From Candidatus Abyssobacteria bacterium SURF_5 (GTDB lineage: Bacteria > Abyssobacteria > SURF-5): a stretch of 14,176 bases of DNA. The position numbers were made by a program, and so were the translations under genes. This document shows positions 7,962 to 14,176 of this stretch, in pieces. Numbering within the stretch: the first letter of the stretch is position 1; every line of letters begins with the position of its first letter. Under the pieces are notes generated by a model, which did no database searches, had not been told where the DNA came from, and saw only the letters and a list, made by a program, of their open reading frames with translations. The DNA lies in the NCBI GenBank assembly GCA_003598085.1, contig QZKU01000016.1:1-14176 (forward strand). Reading direction: 5' to 3'.

Positions 7962-9644
7962 TCAGTCTTCGAAAACGGCGCCTGTACTGCCGGAGGTAAC
8001 CAGCCGGGAATAGCGGCCGAGATATCCGGTTGATACTTTCGCCTTCGGAGGCCGCCAGTCCTTCAGCCGTTTTTTCAACTCGTTTTTCGAAAGGCGAACG
8101 GTAAGCTTTTTGCCGGGAATATCAATTTCGATGATATCGCCGTTTCTCAATCCCGCAATCGGTCCGCCGGCCATCGCTTCGGGCGAGACGTGGCCGATCG
8201 AGGCGCCGGTCGTGGCGCCCGAGAACCTGCCGTCGGTGATCAAAGCCACGTCTTTGTCCATGCCGATTCCTTTTATGGCGGCCGTCGGCGTCAGCATTTC
8301 CTGCATTCCCGGTCCGCCCTTGGGACCTTCATATCTAATGACAATGACTTCGCCGGCCTTGATCTTTCGGCCGATGATGGCTTCGGCAGCCGAGCCTTCG
8401 CTCTCGAATATGCGCGCGGGACCGCTGTGCCTCAGCATTTCGGGCGCAACCGCGGATTGTTTGACAATCGATCCTTCGGGCGCAAGGTTCCCAAAGAGCG
8501 CGGCAAGACCGCCGGTCGCGTGATACGGTTCATCAAGCGGTCGGACAACGTCTGCATCCTTTACAGTCACCGTTCGCAGATTCGCACCCAGGCTCTTGCC
8601 GGTTGCTGTCAGAGCGGTTCCGTCAATCAGTCTTCCCTGCAGCAAGCGTTTCAGAATTGCCTGGACTCCGCCCGCGTAGTACAGGTCCTCGAGGTGGTGC
8701 GAGCCGCCGGGCGCCATATTGCAGATGTGCGGTGTGCGTTCGGATATCTTGTTGAACACGCGCAGTGACAGCTCAAACCCGAGTTCATGCGCGATCGCCG
8801 GCAGATGCAGCGCGGAATTGGAGGAGCCGCCAAATGCCATATCGAGAGCGATGGCGTTCTCCAGCGAGGTCCTGGTCATGATGTCTCTCGGTCGAATGCC
8901 GCGGCGTATCAGAGCGACGATGGCCATTCCGGCCTCTTTTGCCAGCCGGTATCGTTCCGCGAACACGGCCGGAACCGTGCCGTTGCCGGGAAGAGCGATT
9001 CCCAACGCCTCGCTCAGACAGTTCATAGTGTTGGCCGTAAACATGCCTGAACAGGAACCCGCCCCGGGACAGGCGCAATCTTCCATCTCTTTCCACAAGG
9101 CGCTGCTGATTTCTCCGCTTGTGGCTTTCGGAATGCCGGCAAACAGGCTGTTCAAATCGATGGCTGCGCCGTCGAGTTTGCCCGCCAGCATCGGGCCGCC
9201 GCTGCAGACGAGCGCCGGAATATTGAGCCTGGCCGCGGCCATGATCATGCCGGGTACAATTTTGTCGCAATTCGGAATGAGGACGATGCCGTCAAACGGA
9301 TGTGCGCGCGCCATGATCTCAACGGAATCTGCAATCAGTTCGCGACTTCCGAGGGAATACTTCATGCCCTCGTGATTCATCGCAATTCCGTCGCAAACGC
9401 CAATGGTGCTGAACAGCACCGGCGTCGCTCCGGCCATACGGACGCCGTCTTTTACGGCTTGCGCAACCTTATCGAGATGAATATGACCGGGGATGATCTC
9501 ATTAAAGGAGCAGGCGATGCCGACAATAGGAGCCGAAAGTTCTTTGTCGGTAAATCCCATGGCTTTGAACAGAGACCGATGAGGTCCTTTCGCAACTCCT
9601 TCAATCATCGTTCGGCTTCTCTTGTTGGCATCTGATCTCTTCAT
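7962..9644 (-). CDS. ilvD: Dihydroxy-acid dehydratase
   Basis: 560 aa, full length. It dehydrates 2,3-dihydroxy-isovalerate and -methylvalerate to the 2-oxo acids that precede valine and isoleucine. Cluster-region motifs are visible: NCDKIVPGM (Cys126) and [12 protein letters not shown] (Cys198), with [13 protein letters not shown] (about 82-94) and the C-terminal [14 protein letters not shown]. The N-terminal site reads [10 protein letters not shown], with Gly where plant and mycobacterial [2Fe-2S] enzymes have a ligand Cys, so an oxygen-sensitive E. coli-like [4Fe-4S] cluster is more likely (inference). ATG at 9644 has AGGGG 6 bases upstream, placed right after the pth stop; the gap to pth is 14 bp. 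No leader-peptide attenuator precedes it. Confidence 0.97.
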   Translation of the reverse strand: MKRSDANKRSRTMIEGVAKGPHRSLFKAMGFTDKELSAPIVGIACSFNEIIPGHIHLDKVAQAVKDGVRMAGATPVLFSTIGVCDGIAMNHEGMKYSLGSRELIADSVEIMARAHPFDGIVLIPNCDKIVPGMIMAAARLNIPALVCSGGPMLAGKLDGAAIDLNSLFAGIPKATSGEISSALWKEMEDCACPGAGSCSGMFTANTMNCLSEALGIALPGNGTVPAVFAERYRLAKEAGMAIVALIRRGIRPRDIMTRTSLENAIALDMAFGGSSNSALHLPAIAHELGFELSLRVFNKISERTPHICNMAPGGSHHLEDLYYAGGVQAILKRLLQGRLIDGTALTATGKSLGANLRTVTVKDADVVRPLDEPYHATGGLAALFGNLAPEGSIVKQSAVAPEMLRHSGPARIFESEGSAAEAIIGRKIKAGEVIVIRYEGPKGGPGMQEMLTPTAAIKGIGMDKDVALITDGRFSGATTGASIGHVSPEAMAGGPIAGLRNGDIIEIDIPGKKLTVRLSKNELKKRLKDWRPPKAKVSTGYLGRYSRLVTSGSTGAVFED

Positions 9645-9658
9645 GACAATCCCCTATC

Positions 9659-10216
9659 TCAGTTAAACTGGTTCATGGCCTTCTCAAAAGGTTCCGTGAG
9701 AACCGCCTCAATGGCTTGGGACGCTTTTTCGCGTAACTCCGGCAAATCCGCCGATTCCTCTTTTGAAAACGGCTGCAGGACATACGCGCGCAGATCGCCT
9801 CCGGCTTTCTCGCCTCGAATTCCGAGCCGTAACCGCGGAATGCACGAAGTACCCAGCGCTGCAATTATCGACTGCATTCCCTTGTGTCCGCCGGACGATC
9901 CCGAATCCCTCAGGCGCAGCTTTCCAAAAGGGAGATCTATGTCATCGTATACCAACAACACCTGCGATAACGGGAGGTCATAAAACCGAACAAGCGGCGC
10001 GACCGCCTCGCCGCTCAAGTTCATGAATGTCTGTGGCTTGGCCAGGAGAACCTGTTCCCCCTGGATTATGCCCGACGCTATTTTCGCCTTGAATTTCTGT
10101 CGCGTGAATGCAAGGCCTTGCCTCTGTGCAAATGTATCCACAACCAAGAAGCCGAAGTTGTGCCTGGTAAGCGCGTACGTTCGCCCCGGATTCCCCAAGC
10201 CGACAACGAGTCTCAC
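9659..10216 (-). CDS. pth: Peptidyl-tRNA hydrolase
   Basis: 185 aa, normal for bacterial Pth. It frees tRNA from peptidyl-tRNAs that drop off the ribosome. GLGNPG with Asn9, TRHN with catalytic His19, PQTFMNLSG with Asn66, and YDDIDLPFG with Asp91 are all present. Where E. coli has GGHNG, this protein reads GGHKG, so Lys112 replaces an RNA-contacting Asn. The start is GTG, fixed because MRLVVGLGNPG is the family's N-terminus and no in-frame ATG precedes it. Only 5 bp separate it from the rplY stop and no clear Shine-Dalgarno is seen, so translation is probably coupled to rplY. The rplY-pth pairing is a common bacterial arrangement. Confidence 0.96.
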   Translation of the reverse strand: MRLVVGLGNPGRTYALTRHNFGFLVVDTFAQRQGLAFTRQKFKAKIASGIIQGEQVLLAKPQTFMNLSGEAVAPLVRFYDLPLSQVLLVYDDIDLPFGKLRLRDSGSSGGHKGMQSIIAALGTSCIPRLRLGIRGEKAGGDLRAYVLQPFSKEESADLPELREKASQAIEAVLTEPFEKAMNQFN

Positions 10217-10221
10217 CTCTG

Positions 10222-10914
10222 TTATTTCCGTTTCTCGGTCTTCTTCTCTTCCGTTTCTTCCGCTTTTTCGGCTTCCTTCGCAGGCTTGCCGCTGATCACT
10301 TCCGGCTCTTCCGCTTCAGCCGGTGCAGCTGCTACCTCAGCAGCGGGCTCGCCTCGCGGAGCGACAATGGATACTACGGCAATATCCGAATCGGTCAGTA
10401 CAGTAATGCCTTCCGGGATCGACAGGTCGGATACCATAAGCGCATCGCCAAGATCAAGCGAGCTGACATCTATCTTGATGGAATCCGGAATATTTAACGG
10501 CAAACTTTCAATCTCAAGTTCCCACAGGGTGCGCTCCAGAATGCCGCCTTGCTTGACGCCCGGCGCCTCGCCCACTATTTCGAATGGAACAGAAGTCTGG
10601 ATTACTTCGTCCAATGAAATATGACAGAAGTCAACGTGCGTCATCGTTCCCTTAATGGTATCTACCTGCAATTCCTTCACCACGACCGTAATCGGCTCGT
10701 CGGCTTTATCCTCGACCGACAACCTGATGATCGCATTGGCGCCGGCGTGTGTGTGAAGCGCCCGGTTCAATTCCTTCGGGTCTACCGCAACCGGGGCCGG
10801 TTGTTCGTTCCTCCCGTAGAGAATGCCTGGAACCAGTCCCCGCTTTCGATATTCCCGTGCGCCCTTCTTGCCCGTTTGCGATCTGACGCTTGCTTTTAAT
10901 TCAACCATTTCCAT
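10222..10914 (-). CDS. rplY: 50S ribosomal protein L25, long Ctc/TL5 form
   Basis: 230 aa. Residues about 5-95 are the 5S-rRNA-binding L25 domain (LKASVRSQTGKKGAREYRK, LVPGILYG). Residues about 96-185 are the beta-rich C-terminal domain found in Ctc/TL5 but absent from the short E. coli L25. The last 40 or so residues are a low-complexity Ala/Glu/Lys tail, probably disordered. It binds 5S rRNA at the central protuberance of the 50S subunit. ATG at 10914 has GGGAG about 9 bases upstream; an ATG at 10908 is also possible. It sits 37 bp after glmU and 5 bp before pth. Many relatives have prs just upstream; here glmU takes that place. Confidence 0.95.
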   Translation of the reverse strand: MEMVELKASVRSQTGKKGAREYRKRGLVPGILYGRNEQPAPVAVDPKELNRALHTHAGANAIIRLSVEDKADEPITVVVKELQVDTIKGTMTHVDFCHISLDEVIQTSVPFEIVGEAPGVKQGGILERTLWELEIESLPLNIPDSIKIDVSSLDLGDALMVSDLSIPEGITVLTDSDIAVVSIVAPRGEPAAEVAAAPAEAEEPEVISGKPAKEAEKAEETEEKKTEKRK

Positions 10915-10951
10915 ACTAAGAATCTCCCTCTCGAAATTAAGAATATCAGAC

Positions 10952-12322
10952 CTATTTTTCCTTTTTCAATTCGCGAGCCGGCATGCCCACAAAAATGGCA
11001 TGCGGGGGGATATCATGATTTTTCGGTACTATCGCGCCGGCGCCGGTAGTCGCATTCTTACCCACTTTGACTGGAGCGACCAGCACCGTTCCACTACCGA
11101 TTGAAGCTCCGCTGTCAATAAACGTCTCGCTCTTTTTCACGCCATCATAGTTTGCCGTAATCGTCCCTGCCCCAATGTTTACTCCTTCACCTACTTTCGC
11201 GTCGCCAATATAGCTCAGATGGTTTATTTTCGTGGAATCATCTATAAATGATTTCTTGATCTCGACAAAGTTGCCGATGTGGACGTTCTCGCCGATGAAA
11301 GCCTCGGGTCTCAAATGCGAGTACGGACCAATGCGGCTGTTGTCGCGGACAACACATGACGAAAGGTAAGACATGACCACGACGACATTGCGGCCGATTT
11401 CACTGTCAGTGATGTATGTCTGCGGCCCAATGACCGTGCCCGCTCCTATCGAGGTGTAACCCTCAATATATGCAAATGGATAAATGAGGACGTCGCGCTC
11501 CATCTTGACGGTATCGGAGACAAACGTCGTTTCGGGATCCATCACGGTGACCCCATCATCCAGCAACCTGTCTATTACCCGGTCATGCATGATGCGGTTG
11601 AGCCGAACGAGTTGTTTTCGGCTGTTCACTTGCATGATTTCGGTTTCATCATCCGTACAAACGGTCTCCACCTTTTTCCCGTCATTGATGAGAATCTCGA
11701 TTACGTCAGTGAGATAATATTCTTTTTGGCTGTTTGAGGTTCTCACCTTCGAGAGCGCATCCAGTAGAGCCCCCGCCTTGAAACAATATATACCAGGATT
11801 GATTTCCCGAATCCGTTTTTGCGCAGACGTTGCGTCTTTTTCTTCTACGATCCTGACGATTTTCCGGGAGCGGTCGCGAACGATCCGGCCAAAGCCGCCC
11901 GAATCGGACACGCGGGTGGTAACAAGTGTGGCGCCGGCATTCGATTTCTGATGTTTTTCGATCAGTTTTTGAAGCGTTTCCTCTTTTATGAGCGGAACGT
12001 CCCCATACAAAACCAGGACGTCCCCTTTGAACCCGAGCAGCTCCGTTTTCGCCTGAGAGACAGCGTGTCCGGTTCCCAACTGCTCGTGCTGTGTCACGTA
12101 CAGGACGCTCTCTCCGAAATGCCTGCGGACCAACTCCTCCTTATAGCCGACGACAAGGCACAGCTTCACCGGGTTAAAAGGTCTTACGGTCCGAACGATG
12201 TATTCGATCATCGGCCTGCCGGAAATCTTGTGGAGTACCTTGGGGATCTCCGACTTCATCCGAGTCCCCTGGCCGGCAGCCAAGATGATACAGGCTAAAG
12301 AGGGATCTGCTTGAGATTTCAT
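10952..12322 (-). CDS. glmU: Bifunctional GlmU (GlcN-1-P acetyltransferase / GlcNAc-1-P uridylyltransferase)
   Basis: 456 aa, exactly the usual size. It makes UDP-GlcNAc, the precursor of peptidoglycan and LPS. The N-terminal pyrophosphorylase domain (about 8-235) has LAAGQGTRMKSEIPKVLH, QLGTGHA and the metal-binding YGD (Asp108). The C-terminal left-handed beta-helix (about 255-450) shows hexapeptide repeats and the acetyltransferase site: Arg338 in HLRPE, Lys356 in VEIKKS, His368 and Tyr371 in INHLSYIGD, and Asn391 in ANYDG. Both activities therefore look intact. ATG at 12322 has CGGAG 9 bases upstream. It lies 54 bp downstream of tRNA-Gln, past a terminator-like hairpin, and may be expressed by readthrough from the tRNA promoter. 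Confidence 0.97.
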   Translation of the reverse strand: MKSQADPSLACIILAAGQGTRMKSEIPKVLHKISGRPMIEYIVRTVRPFNPVKLCLVVGYKEELVRRHFGESVLYVTQHEQLGTGHAVSQAKTELLGFKGDVLVLYGDVPLIKEETLQKLIEKHQKSNAGATLVTTRVSDSGGFGRIVRDRSRKIVRIVEEKDATSAQKRIREINPGIYCFKAGALLDALSKVRTSNSQKEYYLTDVIEILINDGKKVETVCTDDETEIMQVNSRKQLVRLNRIMHDRVIDRLLDDGVTVMDPETTFVSDTVKMERDVLIYPFAYIEGYTSIGAGTVIGPQTYITDSEIGRNVVVVMSYLSSCVVRDNSRIGPYSHLRPEAFIGENVHIGNFVEIKKSFIDDSTKINHLSYIGDAKVGEGVNIGAGTITANYDGVKKSETFIDSGASIGSGTVLVAPVKVGKNATTGAGAIVPKNHDIPPHAIFVGMPARELKKEK

Positions 12323-12345
12323 CTGAACCGTCTCCGGACTTGGCT

Positions 12346-12373
12346 AAAAAAAGAAAGACGGGAATCTTCCCCG
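12346..12373 (-). terminator. Weak terminator-like hairpin between tRNA-Gln and glmU
   Basis: On the minus strand, four bases after the tRNA end, CGGGGAA and TTCCCG (12373-12359) can form a short stem with one bulged G and a tiny loop. It is followed by GTCTTTC and seven T (12352-12346). The stem is short, so termination may be partial and let some transcription into glmU. Confidence 0.45.
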
Positions 12374-12376
12374 CGG

Positions 12377-12448
12377 CTGGGGAGGCAGGATTCGAACCTG
12401 CGCATGTCGGCTCCAAAGGCCGATGCCTTTCCGCTTGGCGACTCCCCA
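12377..12448 (-). tRNA. trnQ: tRNA-Gln (anticodon UUG)
   Basis: 72 bases including the discriminator G. The acceptor stem TGGGGAG/CTCCCCA, D stem GCC/GGC, anticodon stem TCGGC/GCCGA with loop CTTTGGA (anticodon TTG at 12416-12414), and T arm GCAGG-TTCGAAT-CCTGC all pair. The TGGGG start is typical of bacterial glutamine tRNA, and UUG reads CAA (and CAG by wobble). CCA is not encoded: CCG follows the discriminator, so the end must be added by nucleotidyltransferase. It stands about 50 bases after a good promoter, at the head of the glmU-rplY-pth series. Confidence 0.95.
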
Positions 12449-12459
12449 AATGGACGGCT

Positions 12460-12475
12460 GCGCACTATAGCGCGC
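12460..12475. repeat. Near-palindrome GCGC-A-CTATAG-C-GCGC
   Basis: Sixteen bases, gcgcactatagcgcgc, symmetrical except for one A/C pair. It lies between the tRNA promoter and the tRNA 5' end, inside the predicted 5' leader of the tRNA precursor. It could fold as a hairpin in the precursor or bind a protein; there is no direct evidence for either. Confidence 0.4.
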
Positions 12476-12503
12476 GGTACAACAAATTACCGATAATCAG
12501 TTT

Positions 12504-12532
12504 ATGGTATCAAAACAAGGGGCGCTTGTCAA
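12504..12532 (-). promoter_or_regulatory. Sigma-70-type promoter for tRNA-Gln and the leftward series
   Basis: On the minus strand a perfect TTGACA (12532-12527) is followed after exactly 17 bp by TACCAT (12509-12504), four of six matching the -10 consensus. The predicted start is near 12497, about 49 bases before the mature tRNA 5' end. It is the best promoter match in the window. Confidence 0.7.
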
Positions 12533-12598
12533 ATAAGAGTTCGTTGAGCTTACTACCCGCCGCTCGCACGGAACCCCGTTCTGGCGCTGAATAAAGGA

Positions 12599-12628
12599 TT
12601 GACATTTCCAGGCACTTTATGCTAGCCT
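12599..12628 (+). promoter_or_regulatory. Putative promoter for the MshEN-HDOD gene
   Basis: A perfect TTGACA (12599-12604) faces right. At 18 bp a weak -10, TAGCCT (12623-12628), gives a start near 12635. TATGCT (12618-12623) is a better hexamer but only 13 bp away. The -35 is clear; the -10 assignment is uncertain. Confidence 0.35.
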
Positions 12629-12637
12629 AACTGAAAG

Positions 12638-12676
12638 ATGGATTTATTGGCATATCAAGAAGTTGATGCGCGCTAA
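12638..12676 (+). CDS. Possible 12-codon leader ORF upstream of the HDOD gene
   Basis: ATG at 12638 opens a 12-codon frame (MDLLAYQEVDAR) whose TAA (12674-12676) directly abuts the ATG of the HDOD gene. Its ribosome-binding site is poor (GAAAG touching the ATG), and it lies only a few bases from the predicted transcription start. The HDOD gene itself lacks a good Shine-Dalgarno at normal spacing (AAGAAG is about 15 bases away), so termination-reinitiation coupling is conceivable. It may also be chance; no known leader peptide is recognised. Confidence 0.25.
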   Translation: MDLLAYQEVDAR

Positions 12677-13990
12677 ATGATAACAGGCAAAAAAAAGATT
12701 GGGGCCCTCCTGATAGAAAGAGGATATGTAACTTCGGAGCAGGTTCGGCGAGCGCTGGAGGTCCAGAAGTCTCGGCGCGACCGGCTGGGCAATATTCTGA
12801 TCGAACTCGGATACCTGAGCGAACAAAAGTTCCATGAGTTCCTGGGCGCAATCGGAGGGGTCGCCAGCATCGAACTGGCCCGATATGAAATCAGCCGCGA
12901 TATCATCGATCTGCTTCCTCGCGATCTCGCATTGCGCCATGAAGTCGTCCCCATCGGCAGAATGAAGAGCCTCCTGACCGTCGCGATGGTCTGCCCTCTG
13001 GATGAAGTGGCTATTGCGCAACTCGAGGAAGCGACCGATCTGAAGGTGAAACCCGTTCTCTGTTCGCGAAGCGCGGTGTACAGGGCGCTCGATCGCTATT
13101 ATCAGCGGGGCAAACATCTTGACGAAAAACCGGCCGAAGATACCGTAGATATAGAGACGGCCCCCGATCTAGGCTGGGCTGCGCGGCTGGTCGAACGCGT
13201 TCAGGAACTACCCACTCTTCCCGATATTCTGCAGACAGTATCGGCCATTGTCAATGATCCGAATTCTTCCGCTTCAGATCTGGCGAAGGTAATCTCAACC
13301 GACGCGGCTCTGTCGGCAAAGATACTGAGGCTCGCCAATTCTCCGGCCTACGGCTTCTCGCGCAAAGTAGTGGACATCAAGCATGCTATTGCGCTCCTCG
13401 GTTTTCAGCAGACCCAGTCGCTCGCGGTGACGGTTTCCATCTTCGATTACATGAACAAAGGCGGAGGCTTTGATTTTAAGTCGTACTGGAATCATTCGTT
13501 CGCATGCGCCACCCTGGCAAAATTGTTGGCGGCGAACCTGCGGTCCCATGAAATGGAATCAGCCTTTGTCGCGGGGCTGCTTCATGATATCGGAAAAGCC
13601 GCTCTTGCAACCGAGATGTTTCGTGAAGACCACTACACCGGCCCCCCTCGAAGTTTTCCATTAACTTCAGACAATGAAGAAGAAGTTATGGGCATCACGC
13701 ACGCTGAACTCGGTTATCTGCTCAGCGAATTCTGGTTACTGCCGGAGACCCTCAGCCACGCCATTCGATATCATCACATGCCCGAGCAGGAGCCGAAGCG
13801 CGGAAAGCTGCCAGGCCTGATTTTTCTCGCCAACATCTTCTGTAAACAGGAGCAGGCGAGTGATCAAACAGCGGGCGACATAGATCAGCGCATTATCAGT
13901 ATAATTGATCACTTGGGGCTGTCACAGGCCGCGCTCTCTCAAACAATGAACATTTACAAGGATATCGCCACAGATATCTCACTATTCTAA
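12677..13990 (+). CDS. MshEN (c-di-GMP-binding type) - HDOD signalling protein
   Basis: 437 aa, cytoplasmic, no membrane segment. Residues 7-59 contain the two tandem MshEN motifs, starting KIGALLIERG (7-16) and RLGNILIELG (36-45), separated by five residues as in known c-di-GMP-binding MshEN (T2SSE_N) domains. The domain continues to about 145. After a linker, residues about 170-380 form an HDOD domain: LPTLPDIL, the helix DLAKVISTDAALSAKILRLANS, and GLLHDIGK with His303-Asp304. HDOD proteins usually work as non-enzymatic output modules in motility, biofilm or cell-cycle signalling. His273, His342 and His366-367 are kept, but Asn386 replaces the last HD-family Asp and no GYP follows, so phosphodiesterase activity is doubtful. 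The partner is unknown. ATG at 12677 is the only start that keeps the first motif. Confidence 0.85.
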   Translation: MITGKKKIGALLIERGYVTSEQVRRALEVQKSRRDRLGNILIELGYLSEQKFHEFLGAIGGVASIELARYEISRDIIDLLPRDLALRHEVVPIGRMKSLLTVAMVCPLDEVAIAQLEEATDLKVKPVLCSRSAVYRALDRYYQRGKHLDEKPAEDTVDIETAPDLGWAARLVERVQELPTLPDILQTVSAIVNDPNSSASDLAKVISTDAALSAKILRLANSPAYGFSRKVVDIKHAIALLGFQQTQSLAVTVSIFDYMNKGGGFDFKSYWNHSFACATLAKLLAANLRSHEMESAFVAGLLHDIGKAALATEMFREDHYTGPPRSFPLTSDNEEEVMGITHAELGYLLSEFWLLPETLSHAIRYHHMPEQEPKRGKLPGLIFLANIFCKQEQASDQTAGDIDQRIISIIDHLGLSQAALSQTMNIYKDIATDISLF

Positions 13991-14077
13991 TCCTCCTCAA
14001 ATTTCCTTTTATCCATTAACGTCGACCAGCGCTTCTGACAAAATAGATGAGAGTCTTTCGTCGCAAAGAGCCGTAAT

Positions 14078-14097
14078 GAGGCTGTCCCATAATTATG
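14078..14097. mobile_element. Possible insertion-sequence end
   Basis: The stretch beginning GAGGCTGTCCC and ending in the palindrome CATAATTATG resembles the terminal repeats of some transposons, in which GGGACAGCC lies at the outer edge. If so, the element would extend right of this point, out of the window. No transposase, second end or target duplication is visible. The rest of 13991-14176 holds no gene or convincing terminator. Confidence 0.2.
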
Positions 14098-14176
14098 TTT
14101 TTCAAGACGCTCAGACCTGTTAAGGCATTGCATGCTGAGGGAAATTGAGCATCAGCGTTATGATTCTTCCGAATTG

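Noticed and set aside
9645-9658. Leader-peptide attenuator or T-box upstream of ilvD
   Set aside because: Only 14 bp separate pth and ilvD, leaving no room for a leader, T-box or terminator.
12340-12594. Open frame of 84 codons on the + strand across the tRNA
   Set aside because: It is the antisense of tRNA-Gln and its promoter, with no domain signal.
12611-12623. Sigma-54-like GG...GC pair (GGCACTTTATGC) before the HDOD gene
   Set aside because: GG and GC are separated by 8 bases instead of the required 10, and the flanking consensus is poor.
14068-14084. Terminator after the HDOD gene (AGCC-loop-GGCT)
   Set aside because: The stem is only 4 bp and no T-run follows.
1-14176. CRISPR array, prophage, toxin-antitoxin or defence genes
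   Set aside because: No regularly spaced repeats and no matching protein families were seen on either strand.

Overview
The window reads as an ordinary chromosomal segment of a Gram-negative bacterium, with GC roughly in the low-to-mid 50s by eye. It carries a lipoprotein with a SurA-like N-terminus, GlmU, and the tRNA-Gln / rplY / pth neighbourhood familiar from Desulfobacterota-type genomes. I infer a Desulfobacterota-like or other little-cultured Gram-negative lineage; the sequence does not fix the phylum. There is no CRISPR array, phage module, complete insertion sequence or defence island.

Layout. A rightward gene at 217-1167 encodes a lipoprotein of the SurA/parvulin-chaperone type. 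It converges, with a 19-bp overlap, on a leftward pair made of folC (2171-3484) and a ROK-family sugar kinase (1149-2144), served by a promoter near 3531. Just upstream of that promoter, a strong leftward terminator (3568-3605) closes a long leftward gene series. In transcription order the series is tRNA-Gln(UUG), glmU, rplY, pth, ilvD, ilvB, ilvN, leuC and a coiled-coil/zinc-ribbon protein. Spacing inside it is tight (5-37 bp, or overlaps), except for a 121-bp gap before leuC that appears to hold a second promoter. A sigma-70-like promoter (12504-12532) precedes the tRNA, and a weak terminator-like hairpin lies between the tRNA and glmU. Divergently, a rightward gene (12677-13990) encodes an MshEN-HDOD signalling protein, preceded by a possible 12-codon leader ORF. 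The last 186 bases hold no gene but contain an IS-end-like motif.

How the genes work together. IlvB/IlvN and IlvD supply the first and third enzymes of valine/isoleucine synthesis, and LeuC is the large subunit of the leucine-pathway isomerase. IlvC, LeuA, LeuB and LeuD are not here and must be encoded elsewhere. GlmU makes UDP-GlcNAc for peptidoglycan and LPS. L25, peptidyl-tRNA hydrolase and tRNA-Gln serve translation. FolC serves folate metabolism and the ROK kinase sugar phosphorylation. The MshEN-HDOD protein is the most interesting gene: it has a near-complete tandem c-di-GMP-binding motif joined to an HDOD output domain. I found no clearly new multi-gene system; the findings are modest leads within mainly housekeeping DNA.
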